Under the pieces are notes generated by a model. That model was not told where the DNA came from, did no database searches, and saw nothing but the letters and a program-made list of their open reading frames with translations. From Planctomycetota bacterium (GTDB lineage: Bacteria > Planctomycetota > UBA1135 > UBA2386): a stretch of DNA of 64,000 bases. Position 1 is the first letter of the stretch. Each line of letters opens with the position of its first letter. This document shows, piece after piece, positions 16,985 to 26,558 of this stretch. The position numbers and the translations under genes are program-made. The stretch is from NCBI GenBank assembly GCA_028281765.1, contig JANQJF010000036.1, forward strand, positions 24,814 to 88,813, written 5' to 3'.

Positions 16985-18681
16985 TCCGAGAATGGTTCGG
17001 CAAGTCGGTCGTGCTCGCTCTTGCGTGCACGGCCCCTGCTCAGCAGGACGAGGACTACGTGCGCGTCGAGCTGCGCGTGATCTCCGTCGGTCCGAGCGGC
17101 GCGGTCGTAGTCGACCGTGGCAAGCGCGACGGGCTGGCAACGGGTGACGTCGTCTTCTTCCACCCGCGGGGAGGCGGCTCGTACCCGGCCGGTGTGATCC
17201 AAGTCGATGACCGCACGGCGATCGTGGAGATGCGCGACCGCGGCTTCACGCCCCGGTCTGGCACGCGCGGCCGCGTGCGGGTGCCGAAGGCGCGGCGCGC
17301 GACACCGAAGCCCGACGCCGCACCGAAGCCGCGCGACGATCCTCCTCCCGATGGGCCCAAACCCGACGGACCGGAGCACCCACCGTGGGAGAACGAGGAC
17401 GAAGAGTGGAAGCCGGGGATGCCACTCTTGCAGATGAAGCCGGTGCGTCCGCGCGACCGCGGGATGCAGGTGTCGGGGCGGTTCTACTCGATCGGCAACC
17501 TCGCTTGGGACGACTCCCAGGACTTCGACAACTCGTCGATGCGCGTCGGCACCGAGCTGAACCTCGAGAACCCGTTCGGACAGGGCGGCGGCATCCTCTT
17601 CGACGGGGAGGTCAACTACCGCACGGAGCAGAACGAGCGGCGCGGCTTCGACATCTTGCCCCGCCGGTTCTCGTATCGCGTCGGCGGCACGAGGTTCCAG
17701 AACCAACGACTCGAGGCCGGTCGCTTCCTGCAGCAGGGAATGCCCGAGTTCGGTGTCCTCGATGGCGTCGAGTACGGCATTCGCCGCAAGAACGGTCATC
17801 GCTTCGGCGGCAGTATCGGCTTCTTGCCGGAGCCGGACGACGATTTCGACTCGCTCGAAGACCTGCAGCTCGCGGGCTACTACCACTGGGTGCCGGACAA
17901 CAGCGAACGGATCCTCGTCGGTGGCGGCTTCCAGAAGTCGTTCCACAACGGCCGGACGGACCGGGACCTATTCGTCGTCAAGGGGCACTACCTGCCGCTC
18001 GAGCCGGGTTGGAACGCGCACGGCACCGTGTGGATCGACCTCTACCACGGACGCGACGACGAGAAGAACAACGGCGTCGAGCTCACGCAGGCGATCCTGT
18101 CCACGGGACGCAACTTCGAGAACGGGGACGGCGTCGACCTGACGTTCCGCCGCATCCGGTATCCGGAGATGCTCCGTACCGAGTTCCAGCCGCTGCTGCC
18201 GGGTGAGATCGCGGACACGCGCTACGACCGGCTCGCTCTGACGGGCTGGAAGCAGTGGAGCGACCAGACGCGGCTGCGCGGTCAGATCTCGGGCTACGAC
18301 GACGAGCAGGACAACGGTGGCGCGATCGAAGTCGGGGCGGACCTGCAGGACTGGTTCGGCGAGGGCAGCCTCGCGGACGTGACGATGTGGGGTTCGCTGG
18401 GCGAATTCAGCAACTCGTTCGGCGCTCGACTGGGGTATGGCGAGTTGAACGACAACGGTCGCTGGAACGTCTTCTACGAGATCGCGCATCACCGCATGGC
18501 CGGTTTCGACGACGATCGCGACGACCTCATCCAGCATCGGCTGCACGGCACCAAGAGCATGTTCACATCCGGCGGATGGAGCGTGTCGCTCTTCGCCGAA
18601 GCCCACCTATTCGACGAGGAGCTGGCCTTCACGGCCGGCTTCCACGTCCAGCGCAGCTTCCGCTTGCGGAGGACGTACTGA
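16981..18681 (+). CDS. Outer-membrane barrel partner of the multiheme cytochromes
   Basis: 566 residues from the ATG at 16981, preceded by AAGGAGG at 16969-16975 and overlapping the cytochrome stop. A signal peptide (VVLALACTAPAQ) is followed by a small beta domain at about 25-100, a Pro/Lys/Asp-rich linker at about 105-150, and then about 400 residues of alternating amphipathic strands (for example RFSYRVGGTRFQNQRLEAGR) ending in an aromatic Tyr. This is the profile of an outer-membrane porin. Placed between a 23-heme and a 7-heme cytochrome, it fits the sheath of a porin-cytochrome conduit of the type known in Geobacter and Shewanella, although no sequence identity to MtrB or OmbB can be claimed by eye. 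Confidence 0.78.
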   Translation: MIREWFGKSVVLALACTAPAQQDEDYVRVELRVISVGPSGAVVVDRGKRDGLATGDVVFFHPRGGGSYPAGVIQVDDRTAIVEMRDRGFTPRSGTRGRVRVPKARRATPKPDAAPKPRDDPPPDGPKPDGPEHPPWENEDEEWKPGMPLLQMKPVRPRDRGMQVSGRFYSIGNLAWDDSQDFDNSSMRVGTELNLENPFGQGGGILFDGEVNYRTEQNERRGFDILPRRFSYRVGGTRFQNQRLEAGRFLQQGMPEFGVLDGVEYGIRRKNGHRFGGSIGFLPEPDDDFDSLEDLQLAGYYHWVPDNSERILVGGGFQKSFHNGRTDRDLFVVKGHYLPLEPGWNAHGTVWIDLYHGRDDEKNNGVELTQAILSTGRNFENGDGVDLTFRRIRYPEMLRTEFQPLLPGEIADTRYDRLALTGWKQWSDQTRLRGQISGYDDEQDNGGAIEVGADLQDWFGEGSLADVTMWGSLGEFSNSFGARLGYGELNDNGRWNVFYEIAHHRMAGFDDDRDDLIQHRLHGTKSMFTSGGWSVSLFAEAHLFDEELAFTAGFHVQRSFRLRRTY

Positions 18682-19343
18682 TGGAGACCCTCATGAATCT
18701 CTTCCACAGGCATCGCATCTTGATCGTGGCTGCGCTCGCGTACTTGGTCGTCGCGTGTGCGGTCCAGGATCCGTCGCGTTCGGCGCGCTACCGCTGGTGG
18801 TCCGGATTGGGACCGGTCATTCCGCACGACACGTTCCCGACGGACTGCAAGCTCTGCCACGAGGGCGAGAAGTGGCACACTCTCGTCGAGGACTTCGAGT
18901 TCGATCACGAGAAGGAGACCGGGGTCGCTCTGAACGGCGCGCACGCGCAAGCGCTGTGTCTGCGTTGCCACAACGACCGCGGTCCGGTGGACGTGTTCGC
19001 GGCGCTCGGCTGCGTCGGGTGTCACGAAGACGTGCACCAGGGCCACCTCGGTGCGCGCTGCAACGACTGTCACCAAGAGCAGACGTGGATGGCAATCGGG
19101 CAGCGATCGCGGCACAATCGAACACGTTTCCCGCTGACTGGTGCACATGCCAACACTGCATGTGACCGGTGTCACCCCGGTGCGTTCGTCGGGAAATTTG
19201 CGCCAACGGATACCTCATGTGTGACGTGTCACACAGACGATCTCCAGAGGACAACCAATCCTCCTCACCTCGGCCTCGGCTGGGTCGACAATTGTGATCG
19301 ATGCCACATGCCAACGCGGTGGAACCAAGCACAGGTCCGATGA
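18681..19343 (+). CDS. 7-heme cytochrome c lipoprotein
   Basis: 220 residues from the ATG at 18681, which shares one base with the preceding stop; an ATG at 18693 is possible. The lipoprotein signal ends YLVVAC with Cys26. Seven CxxCH motifs follow (CKLCH, CLRCH, CVGCH, CNDCH, CDRCH, CVTCH, CDRCH) in the same GAHA/FDHEK-type repeat context as the 23-heme protein. A lipidated cytochrome encoded after the barrel suggests an outer-membrane position, handing electrons to extracellular acceptors or receiving them. The last 50 nt overlap the sensor kinase frame if that gene starts at its first ATG. Confidence 0.9.
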   Translation: METLMNLFHRHRILIVAALAYLVVACAVQDPSRSARYRWWSGLGPVIPHDTFPTDCKLCHEGEKWHTLVEDFEFDHEKETGVALNGAHAQALCLRCHNDRGPVDVFAALGCVGCHEDVHQGHLGARCNDCHQEQTWMAIGQRSRHNRTRFPLTGAHANTACDRCHPGAFVGKFAPTDTSCVTCHTDDLQRTTNPPHLGLGWVDNCDRCHMPTRWNQAQVR

Positions 19344-21897
19344 CGCCGACCTGCGCCTGACTTCGCTCGCCTCGGGTTTGCGTCGCCTCGCTGCGATCGC
19401 GATCGCCGTCCTGTTCACGGTCTCCGACGGCCTCGCGCAGAAGGCGCGAGTTTCCGCGGCGCGAGATCGCTTCCTCGCTGCCGCCCCGGGCAGTGAGGCG
19501 GCGTTCGCCGCGATGCTCGACGAGGCGTTCGCGCTGCTGTCGATGGACCTCGAGCAGGTCATCGAAGTCGCCAAGACGTGTCAGCGTCAGGCCGAGGAGT
19601 TCGATGCGCACGGACCGATGTCGGCCGCTCTGGCGCTCGAAGCTCTCGCGACGCTGAAGCGGGAAGGACAGCTCAACGCTCGTGAGCTGCTCGAGCTCAG
19701 CGCCGCGAAGGCGATCGAAGGGGAGCTCGCGCCGTCGATGAGTGCTCGGATCGAGATCGCGCGCGCGCTGTTCCACTTCTCGGTCGACGAATACTCGGAG
19801 TGTCGACGCAGCTTGGAGCGTGCGCTCGAGTTGGCGCAACAATCCGAACTGCACATTGTTCGCGCCCGCGCGCTTGCGCTTCGCGGGATGATGATGCGCA
19901 ACCGGGATCCGGCGATCGGGCTGCAGGACCTACGCGGCGCGCTCGCGTCTGCGGGGGACGCCTGTGGTCGGATCTGGGTCTTCGGTGCCCAGGTTCACGA
20001 GCACGAGTACCGCAATCGACCCGAAGCCGCTGCCCGGATCGCGGACGCCGCGGTGGCGCACGCGCTCGTGTGCGGCGATCGCGCCGAGGCGGCGCACATG
20101 TACCGACACGTCGTCTCCGCGTGTCTCGGTCGTGGCGCTATCGAAGACGCGCGTGTCGCGGCGGAGAAGGGGGTCGAGCAGGCCAAACTGCTCGGCGATC
20201 GCGAGGAGCTGTGCACCTGCATGCGTACTCTCGCGCGCGTGCACATGATCGCGGACGACTGGGAAGCGGCCCGCGACGCGATCACCGGCGCCGTGCACGC
20301 GATCTCGGGACTCGGCATGCCCATCGAGGAGAACGCGACGCACGAAATGGCGCTCGACATCGCGCTGCAGCTCGATGACCAGGCTGGCATCAAGAATCAC
20401 GCGGCGCGGATGTCGGAGCTCAACCGGTTCCTGTCGAGTGCCGGCGTACAGCACGACCGTCACGAGAGCATGCGCGCCATCGATCGCGAGAAGGACGATC
20501 GGTTGCGCGAGCAGCTGAACGGCCAGGCCCGCGAGGCCGAACTCGTCACGCGTGCGCGCCTCTACCAGATCGTCGCTCTGGCGGTCGGGCTCGTGCTCAT
20601 GGCCGCGATTGCGGCGCTGGCGTATCGCAGCACCCGTCGCCAGGAGAAGCTGAACCGCAGGCTTCTCGACGAGATGGACACGTCTCGCAAGGCCGAGTCC
20701 GCGCGGTCCGCGCTCGAACAGAAGATTCGGCGCATGGAGCGACTCGACAGTCTCGGCCTGCTCGCCGGCGGGTTCGCGCACGACTTCAACAACCTGTTGG
20801 TCGGCGTCCTCGGCAACACCGAGCTACTCGCCGAGAGCCAGGGACTGACGTCGTCCGATCACTACAGCGTGGAGCAGATTCGCACCTCGGCTAGTCGCGC
20901 GGCCGAGCTGTGCCAAGAGATCCTCGCATACGCGGGCCGCGCACCGATCGATCGTCAGGCCACGGAGCTCAACTCGCTCGTCTCCGGGATCGTGCCGCTC
21001 GTTCGCACCGGGACCGGGGCGGGCGTCACGGTGCAAGTCATCGAGGGAGACGACCAGATCTTCGTCGATGCCGACCAGCCGCAGATCGAGCAAGTGCTGC
21101 TGAACCTGACAACCAACGCGGCGGACGCGATGGCCGGTTCGGGCCAGCTGCAGATCCGCCTCGGCTCGTGCCTCTTGGACGCGGAAACGCTCGAGCGCGG
21201 CCACTGGTTCGGCACGCTCGACGCGGCCGGCTGGTATGCCTACTTCGAAGTGCAGGACTCGGGCTCCGGCATGGAATCCGCGACGATCGAGCGGGTGTTC
21301 GATCCGTTCTTCTCGACTCGATTCCCCGGCCGAGGCCTCGGCCTCGCGGCGAGCTACGGGATCGTCCGGCGTCACGGTGGCGTGATTCGCGTCGAGAGCG
21401 AAGTCGGCGAGTGGACGCGCTTCTCCGTGTTCCTGCCGCTGCTCGAGGACTTCTCCAACGTGAGTGCCCCCGCAGCTGTCACCGTCCGCGACAGCGCGCC
21501 TGCTGCGACCGAGGGTGTTTCGATCCCGCAGGTGGCGCCGCCGGACGATCGCCGCGTGGTGCTCATCGTCGACGACGAGCCGCACGTGCGTGAGATCGCG
21601 CGTCGCGCCGTCGAGGCGCCGGACGTGGTCGTCATGGAGGCCGACTCCGGGCAGGCCGCGATCGACATCGCGGCCGAGCATGCGGACGAGCTCCGGTGCG
21701 TGCTGCTCGATCTGACGATGCCCGGCATGGACGGGGTCGAAGTGCTCGAGTCGCTACGCAAGCACAGCGAGGACCTGTCGGTCGTCATGATGAGTGGCCA
21801 CGCCGAGGAGTCCGTGCGCAACCGGATCTCCGCCGGTCACGTCGAGTTCCTGGCGAAGCCGTTCACGCTGCAGGCCGTCCGCGACGCGGTGCGCTGA
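19294..21897 (+). CDS. Hybrid sensor histidine kinase/response regulator with TPR-like sensor region
   Basis: Up to 867 residues. The ATG at 19294 overlaps the cytochrome gene and has no visible ribosome site; the TTG at 19378 directly before a hydrophobic segment (LRRLAAIAIAVLF) is a plausible alternative. Order: signal or first helix; about 370 helical residues with TPR-like spacing; a transmembrane helix at about 424-446; HisKA with the H-box GGFAHDFNNLL (His496); HATPase with NLTTNAADAM and a GRGLGLAASYGIV G-box; and a receiver domain whose acceptor is Asp806 in LLDLTMPGMDG. The sensor part appears periplasmic, so it could monitor the envelope or the conduit itself. No DNA-binding output is present, so a separate partner is needed. 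Confidence 0.9.
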   Translation: MIDATCQRGGTKHRSDDADLRLTSLASGLRRLAAIAIAVLFTVSDGLAQKARVSAARDRFLAAAPGSEAAFAAMLDEAFALLSMDLEQVIEVAKTCQRQAEEFDAHGPMSAALALEALATLKREGQLNARELLELSAAKAIEGELAPSMSARIEIARALFHFSVDEYSECRRSLERALELAQQSELHIVRARALALRGMMMRNRDPAIGLQDLRGALASAGDACGRIWVFGAQVHEHEYRNRPEAAARIADAAVAHALVCGDRAEAAHMYRHVVSACLGRGAIEDARVAAEKGVEQAKLLGDREELCTCMRTLARVHMIADDWEAARDAITGAVHAISGLGMPIEENATHEMALDIALQLDDQAGIKNHAARMSELNRFLSSAGVQHDRHESMRAIDREKDDRLREQLNGQAREAELVTRARLYQIVALAVGLVLMAAIAALAYRSTRRQEKLNRRLLDEMDTSRKAESARSALEQKIRRMERLDSLGLLAGGFAHDFNNLLVGVLGNTELLAESQGLTSSDHYSVEQIRTSASRAAELCQEILAYAGRAPIDRQATELNSLVSGIVPLVRTGTGAGVTVQVIEGDDQIFVDADQPQIEQVLLNLTTNAADAMAGSGQLQIRLGSCLLDAETLERGHWFGTLDAAGWYAYFEVQDSGSGMESATIERVFDPFFSTRFPGRGLGLAASYGIVRRHGGVIRVESEVGEWTRFSVFLPLLEDFSNVSAPAAVTVRDSAPAATEGVSIPQVAPPDDRRVVLIVDDEPHVREIARRAVEAPDVVVMEADSGQAAIDIAAEHADELRCVLLDLTMPGMDGVEVLESLRKHSEDLSVVMMSGHAEESVRNRISAGHVEFLAKPFTLQAVRDAVR

Positions 21898-21928
21898 GCG
21901 AGAGGCCCTGAACGAACGGGCCGAGCGC

Positions 21929-22807
21929 TCAGCTCGACTGCTGCACTTCTTGGAAGATCTCGTGCAGCGACGCGACTTGTCGCGTGTGCACCGAGAGGTC
22001 GCGGCCGAGCTCGCGCCAGTCGTCGGAGATCTCGATGAACATCTCGCCGACGACGTCGGGGCCGAGCTCGAGGCGCTCCGCGTTCTCGGCGAGCGTGCGC
22101 AGCAAGTCGAGACTCGGCTCGATCATGATCCGAGCGAGTGAGCACGAAAGTCGCAGCATGGCGTCGAGGCGATGCACGTCATCGGACGTCGACCGCGAGA
22201 TCGCGTCCAGATAGCGCTTCATACCCCAGTCGTAGAGCATCCGCGCCGTCAACTGGACGACGGTGATGCCGAACTCGGCTTCTTCCGCTTCGCCCAGCGG
22301 CACGCCCGCGTCGACCGTGTTGAGCACGATGTCGTACTTCTGCGGGAACGCGCAGGCGAGTCCGAGCCGGCCGAACATCGCGAGCAGGCCGTAGGTGAAA
22401 GCCTCGTCGGGGCTGATCGTAGCCGTCTTGACCGCGACGTGGCGCATCGCGCATGCGCGTGCCAGGGACTCGGACCAGAACAGCTCGTAGTCGAACCGCT
22501 CGCACTGCCCCTCCCTGTTGTCGGAGAGCAGCGTGAACGCGAGCGTGATCCCCTGCACGGCGTCCATGCCGAGCAACGAGGCTGCATCACGGACCGAGGT
22601 GATCTGTCGTGCGACCCCACTGACCGGTGCGTTGACGGCCCGAAGCAGGCGCGCACTGATCGCGGGGTCCTTCTCGACGAGCCCCGCGAGGTCGGAAACC
22701 GACGTGTCCACCTCTTCGATGGCACGCAGCACTTCCATCGCCACTCCTTTGGGCGATGGAAGATCGTCGGTTGCCTTCAGCTTCTCGTAGACGGACGCGT
22801 CCTCCAT
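21929..22807 (-). CDS. HDOD domain protein
   Basis: 292 residues, no signal peptide. The first about 200 residues follow the HDOD pattern: LPSPKGVAMEVLRAIEE, a VEKDPAISARLLRAVNAP block and TSVRDAASLLGMDAVQGI. HDOD is an HD-like fold lacking the metal-binding HD residues and is used for protein interaction and signalling rather than phosphodiesterase activity. The C-terminal about 90 residues are helical and unassigned. It faces the end of the sensor-kinase operon (convergent, 31 nt apart), so it may belong to the same signalling network, but this is only positional. Confidence 0.85.
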   Translation of the reverse strand: MEDASVYEKLKATDDLPSPKGVAMEVLRAIEEVDTSVSDLAGLVEKDPAISARLLRAVNAPVSGVARQITSVRDAASLLGMDAVQGITLAFTLLSDNREGQCERFDYELFWSESLARACAMRHVAVKTATISPDEAFTYGLLAMFGRLGLACAFPQKYDIVLNTVDAGVPLGEAEEAEFGITVVQLTARMLYDWGMKRYLDAISRSTSDDVHRLDAMLRLSCSLARIMIEPSLDLLRTLAENAERLELGPDVVGEMFIEISDDWRELGRDLSVHTRQVASLHEIFQEVQQSS

Positions 22808-22858
22808 TCGAGATTCATCGGAGAGAAGGCGTCGCCGACTGAATCCCGGAGTGTCGTC

Positions 22859-23551
22859 TTAATCGACACTCTCCGAGAGAGTCGTCGGGAGCTCGCTGGT
22901 CAGCAGGAACTCGACGAACTCGGGGTCGCGGTACATGGTGTTCCAGATGTCGTGACCCGCGCCTTCCAGCTCGGTGTAGTGCAGTCGTCCGGACCCCTCC
23001 TGGGCGCGGATGGCGTCCACCATCCGGCGGGACTCGGAGACGGGGACGACGTCGTCCTTGTCGCCGTGGGCGACCCAGACGGCGCGATCCGCGAGTGCGA
23101 CGGCGTCCTGGAGGCGGCCGCCTCCGCAGATCGGCGCGAACGCGGAGAACTTCTCCGGGTGCTGCGAGCCGTAGCGGAACACTCCGTAGGCGCCCATCGA
23201 GGCCCCGGTGAGCGCGATGTGCTCGCGGTCGATCGGGTACTGCTCCAGGGTCGACTGGAGTGCCAGGTCGATGTGGGGCTCGGCGGACGCCATCCCCTTC
23301 GACCACGGCCGATCGACGACGCTCCAGACGGAGTCGGTCGGACACTGCGGCATCAGCACGATGCACTGGAACAGCTCGGGATTCGATTCGAGCGCGGGTC
23401 CAAGACCGACCTGGACGTGTTCGAAGCGGTCTCCACGCTCTTCGTAGGCGTGGAGGAACACGACCAGGGGCCATTCTCGTGAGGCGTCGAAGTCCTCGGG
23501 AATCCAAACCGGCGCGACGCGGCGGCGACCGTCTACCACGAAGTCAATCAT
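22859..23551 (-). CDS. Alpha/beta hydrolase (PHB-depolymerase/feruloyl-esterase-like)
   Basis: 230 residues without a signal peptide. The catalytic triad of the alpha/beta hydrolase fold can be read: nucleophile Ser in GASMGAYG, Asp in HGDKDDVVP and His in GAGHDIW, with the oxyanion strand PLVVFLHAYEERG upstream. This layout is that of short carboxylesterases of the prolyl-oligopeptidase clan. The substrate is not predictable. Transcribed on its own or ahead of the HDOD gene, 51 nt away. Confidence 0.82.
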   Translation of the reverse strand: MIDFVVDGRRRVAPVWIPEDFDASREWPLVVFLHAYEERGDRFEHVQVGLGPALESNPELFQCIVLMPQCPTDSVWSVVDRPWSKGMASAEPHIDLALQSTLEQYPIDREHIALTGASMGAYGVFRYGSQHPEKFSAFAPICGGGRLQDAVALADRAVWVAHGDKDDVVPVSESRRMVDAIRAQEGSGRLHYTELEGAGHDIWNTMYRDPEFVEFLLTSELPTTLSESVD

Positions 23552-23784
23552 GTGACGATCCAGCGTAGCCGGCGAAAGAGCCGATGACGACGGGGGATCG
23601 GTGGCCGTGAGAGGGGTCGTTCCCAGCCCGGGACCGACGTCTCAAGTTTCTCGTCCCAGGGTCGATGTACGGGTTGAGTTCTGCGGCTTTTTTCGGCCGA
23701 GGTCGGCGCCCCGGGGCGTAGTCCGAACCGATGCGGGGCGGCAGATCGATGATGACGATTCCACGATGGTGGAGGAGGTGATGC

Positions 23785-26550
23785 ATGTTCCAGGTCGCGA
23801 AACCAGGCGCGGTTCTTCTCGGACTCGCGGTTCTCGCTGGCTGTGAGACCGACGCGCGGACCGGACAGGTCGGCTCGTCGTCATCATGCATGCTGTGTCA
23901 CAACGGCTCCCAGCACGACGACTACTCGGGACCCGGCATCGAGGACCCTCATCCGTTCGGCGTCGCCGCGAATCTCTCTTGCACGACGTGTCACGGCGGC
24001 AACCCGCAGGGTGGCGACAAGAACAGCGCCCACGTGCCGGCGCCACCGGAGATCGGCGACAAGGAGAACTGGCTCGAAGATCGCAAGGCGTACTTCAACC
24101 GGCTGACCCTGACCGGGATCGACAAATTCCCGGACTACACGGTGAACGGCCAGACCTACACCGCGATCGACTACCTGCAGTTCGTCAACCCCGGCGACCT
24201 CCGCGTCGTCCAGGAGAAGCGCGCGTGTGGGCAGTGTCATGAGCCGCACGTCGAGAGCGTGTCCAACAGCGTGCTGGCGACGGAGACCGGCATCTTCTCG
24301 GGCGCGATGTACGCAGCCGGCGTCGCGAACGCGGTCCCGCAGAACCAGGGGCTCTACGAGGACACCGCGGCCGATCTCGGTTTCCGCGCCGCGACCGATG
24401 ACCAGTTCCAGTTCGATGCGAACACCGTCGGCCCGGTCGGCGAGCTGATCGAGTTCCCGGTCTACAGCAAGTTCGGCGTCGAGGCGGACAACAGTCTCTT
24501 CCGCAACGATGACTACAACGCGGCCGGGCTCGCCGACGATCAGAACGCCGACAACACGGTGATCACGAACTCGCGGCTCGCGCACCTCTACCACGAGCAG
24601 GTCGCGTTCACCTGTGGCGATTGCCACCTGGGAAGCGCGGGCGCGAACAACCGCTACGGAGACTTCCGCTCGTCGGGCTGCACGGCGTGCCACATGCGCT
24701 ACAGCCTCGACGGCAAGAGCCGCAGCCAGGATCCGAACGTCGACAAGCTCGAGCCCGTCGACCCCGACGACATCGAGCCGCCGGAGCGGGCACACGTCGC
24801 GAGTCACCGCATTCGCAGCGTGCACAAGACGCTTCCGAACGGCGAGACGATCGAGGGTGTCGACGACTACACGTGCGCGGGATGCCACCAGGGCTCCAAC
24901 CGCACGGTGATGCAGTATTGGGGGATCCGCCTCGACCAGAACCAAGACGTGCGCCGTGGGGTCCAGTATCCGCACAATCCCGTCTCGTTCACGAACACGC
25001 GCAACGACGCGCGGCTGTTCGATCGCGAAGTCGACAACAACACCTTCAACGGTCGCAACGCGAACCAGTACCTCCTGATCGAGGACTACGACGGCGATGA
25101 CCGCGACGACACGCCGCCGGACATCCACTACGAGCTGGGCCTCGGATGCATCGACTGCCACGGCAGCGTCGACCTGCACGGTGGCAACGTCAACGATGCC
25201 CACAAGGGCAAGATCAACAGCCGCATGGAGCAGAGCGTCGCGATCACCTGCGAGAGCTGCCACGGTGGCATCGACGGCTATGCTCCGACCACGACGGGCA
25301 CCGGACACGACGGCCAGTCTTCGACGCTCGCGATGGACAGCAAGGGCAACGTCCTGAAGCACGTCCGCCTCGAGAGCGACGGCCACTACTACCTCTACAG
25401 TCGACTGACCGGCAAGAAGCACTTCGTGCCGCAGACGGTCGACAGCATCGTCGCCAACGGCAAGACCCACCCGTTCACCGGTGCCGCTCTCTACAGCGCG
25501 AAGGCATCGTTCGCGATGGGGCGCGCCGACGGTAGCGACACGACGGGGATCGGCCCGCGCCAGACCGGCGACACGATCCACGGCTTTGCGCACAGCGACA
25601 CCATGAGCTGTTCGTCATGCCACTCGGCGTGGACGAACACCTGCATGGGCTGTCACCTCGAGGGTGAGTACAGCACCAACCAGAACAACTTCAGCAACAT
25701 CACCGGCGATCGGATCGTGTTCCGTGAGAAGAATGCGGACTTCGTCTACCAGTCGCCGCTGTTCTTCCAGCTCGGCGTCGGTTCGGACAACAAGATCCGG
25801 CAGATGAGCCCGAACACGGTGACGTTCTTCCAGTACGAAGACCGCCGCAACGAGCAGTCGAAGACCTTTGCGTTCTCGGATCGCAACGGACTCGGCAACA
25901 ACCCGGCGGCGCAGTACCCGGCGATGAGCCACAACGCGATGATGGCGCACTCGATCCGGGGCAAGGTCGATGCGAACAACGAGGGGCCGCGCTACTGCGC
26001 CGCCTGCCACCTGACCGACTCCGGTCTCGCGGCGTTCGGCCAAGCGACCTACGAGACGTTCCGCACCAACATGACGAACGGCAACTTCGGGGCGCTCGAC
26101 TTCAACCAGCTCGCCGACCACTTCGGCAAGAACACCGGCAACCACATGAACTCGCCGCTGTTCGTGCACGGCGTCGCCGGGCTTGGTAGCGGCCTGTTCT
26201 TGTTCGACGAGAACGGCTGCCCGATCAACCCGCTCGACGACGACGACGACCGCAAGGGTTGCGACAACGGCGCGCCTGCGGACAACTTCAACCTCGCGAA
26301 CGTCCGCTTCAACATGGACCGGATCGTCGAGCCGACGGGATCGTCGAACAGCTCGAACAACCACCCGATGGAGACGCCGGGTCCGACGCCGGCGCAGCGG
26401 GACGGTGGGCAGAATCCGAACATGGCCGGCCCGCTCGGCGCGACGCTGATCCAGCGACTCACCGATCCGACCACCGGCATCGTGCTCAACTCCTGGATCG
26501 ACAGCGACGGCAACAAGCGCGGCAACGCGTCGACGTTCGTGCCGGACTGA
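23785..26550 (+). CDS. 11-heme cytochrome c lipoprotein
   Basis: 921 residues. A strong ribosome site GGAGGAGGTG lies 4 nt before the ATG. The signal peptide ends LAVLAGC (Cys20), so it is a lipoprotein. Eleven CxxCH motifs are present: CMLCH, CTTCH, CGQCH, CGDCH, CTACH, CAGCH, CIDCH, CESCH, CSSCH, CMGCH and CAACH, widely spaced (often 50-100 residues) with long Asn/Asp-rich loops, unlike the dense 23-heme protein. Large multiheme proteins with this spacing act as cell-surface terminal reductases or decaheme-like enzymes. It is separated from the conduit operon by two genes of opposite strand and has its own 230-nt upstream region, so co-function is an inference. Confidence 0.9.
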   Translation: MFQVAKPGAVLLGLAVLAGCETDARTGQVGSSSSCMLCHNGSQHDDYSGPGIEDPHPFGVAANLSCTTCHGGNPQGGDKNSAHVPAPPEIGDKENWLEDRKAYFNRLTLTGIDKFPDYTVNGQTYTAIDYLQFVNPGDLRVVQEKRACGQCHEPHVESVSNSVLATETGIFSGAMYAAGVANAVPQNQGLYEDTAADLGFRAATDDQFQFDANTVGPVGELIEFPVYSKFGVEADNSLFRNDDYNAAGLADDQNADNTVITNSRLAHLYHEQVAFTCGDCHLGSAGANNRYGDFRSSGCTACHMRYSLDGKSRSQDPNVDKLEPVDPDDIEPPERAHVASHRIRSVHKTLPNGETIEGVDDYTCAGCHQGSNRTVMQYWGIRLDQNQDVRRGVQYPHNPVSFTNTRNDARLFDREVDNNTFNGRNANQYLLIEDYDGDDRDDTPPDIHYELGLGCIDCHGSVDLHGGNVNDAHKGKINSRMEQSVAITCESCHGGIDGYAPTTTGTGHDGQSSTLAMDSKGNVLKHVRLESDGHYYLYSRLTGKKHFVPQTVDSIVANGKTHPFTGAALYSAKASFAMGRADGSDTTGIGPRQTGDTIHGFAHSDTMSCSSCHSAWTNTCMGCHLEGEYSTNQNNFSNITGDRIVFREKNADFVYQSPLFFQLGVGSDNKIRQMSPNTVTFFQYEDRRNEQSKTFAFSDRNGLGNNPAAQYPAMSHNAMMAHSIRGKVDANNEGPRYCAACHLTDSGLAAFGQATYETFRTNMTNGNFGALDFNQLADHFGKNTGNHMNSPLFVHGVAGLGSGLFLFDENGCPINPLDDDDDRKGCDNGAPADNFNLANVRFNMDRIVEPTGSSNSSNNHPMETPGPTPAQRDGGQNPNMAGPLGATLIQRLTDPTTGIVLNSWIDSDGNKRGNASTFVPD

Positions 26551-26558
26551 TCGGGCGG

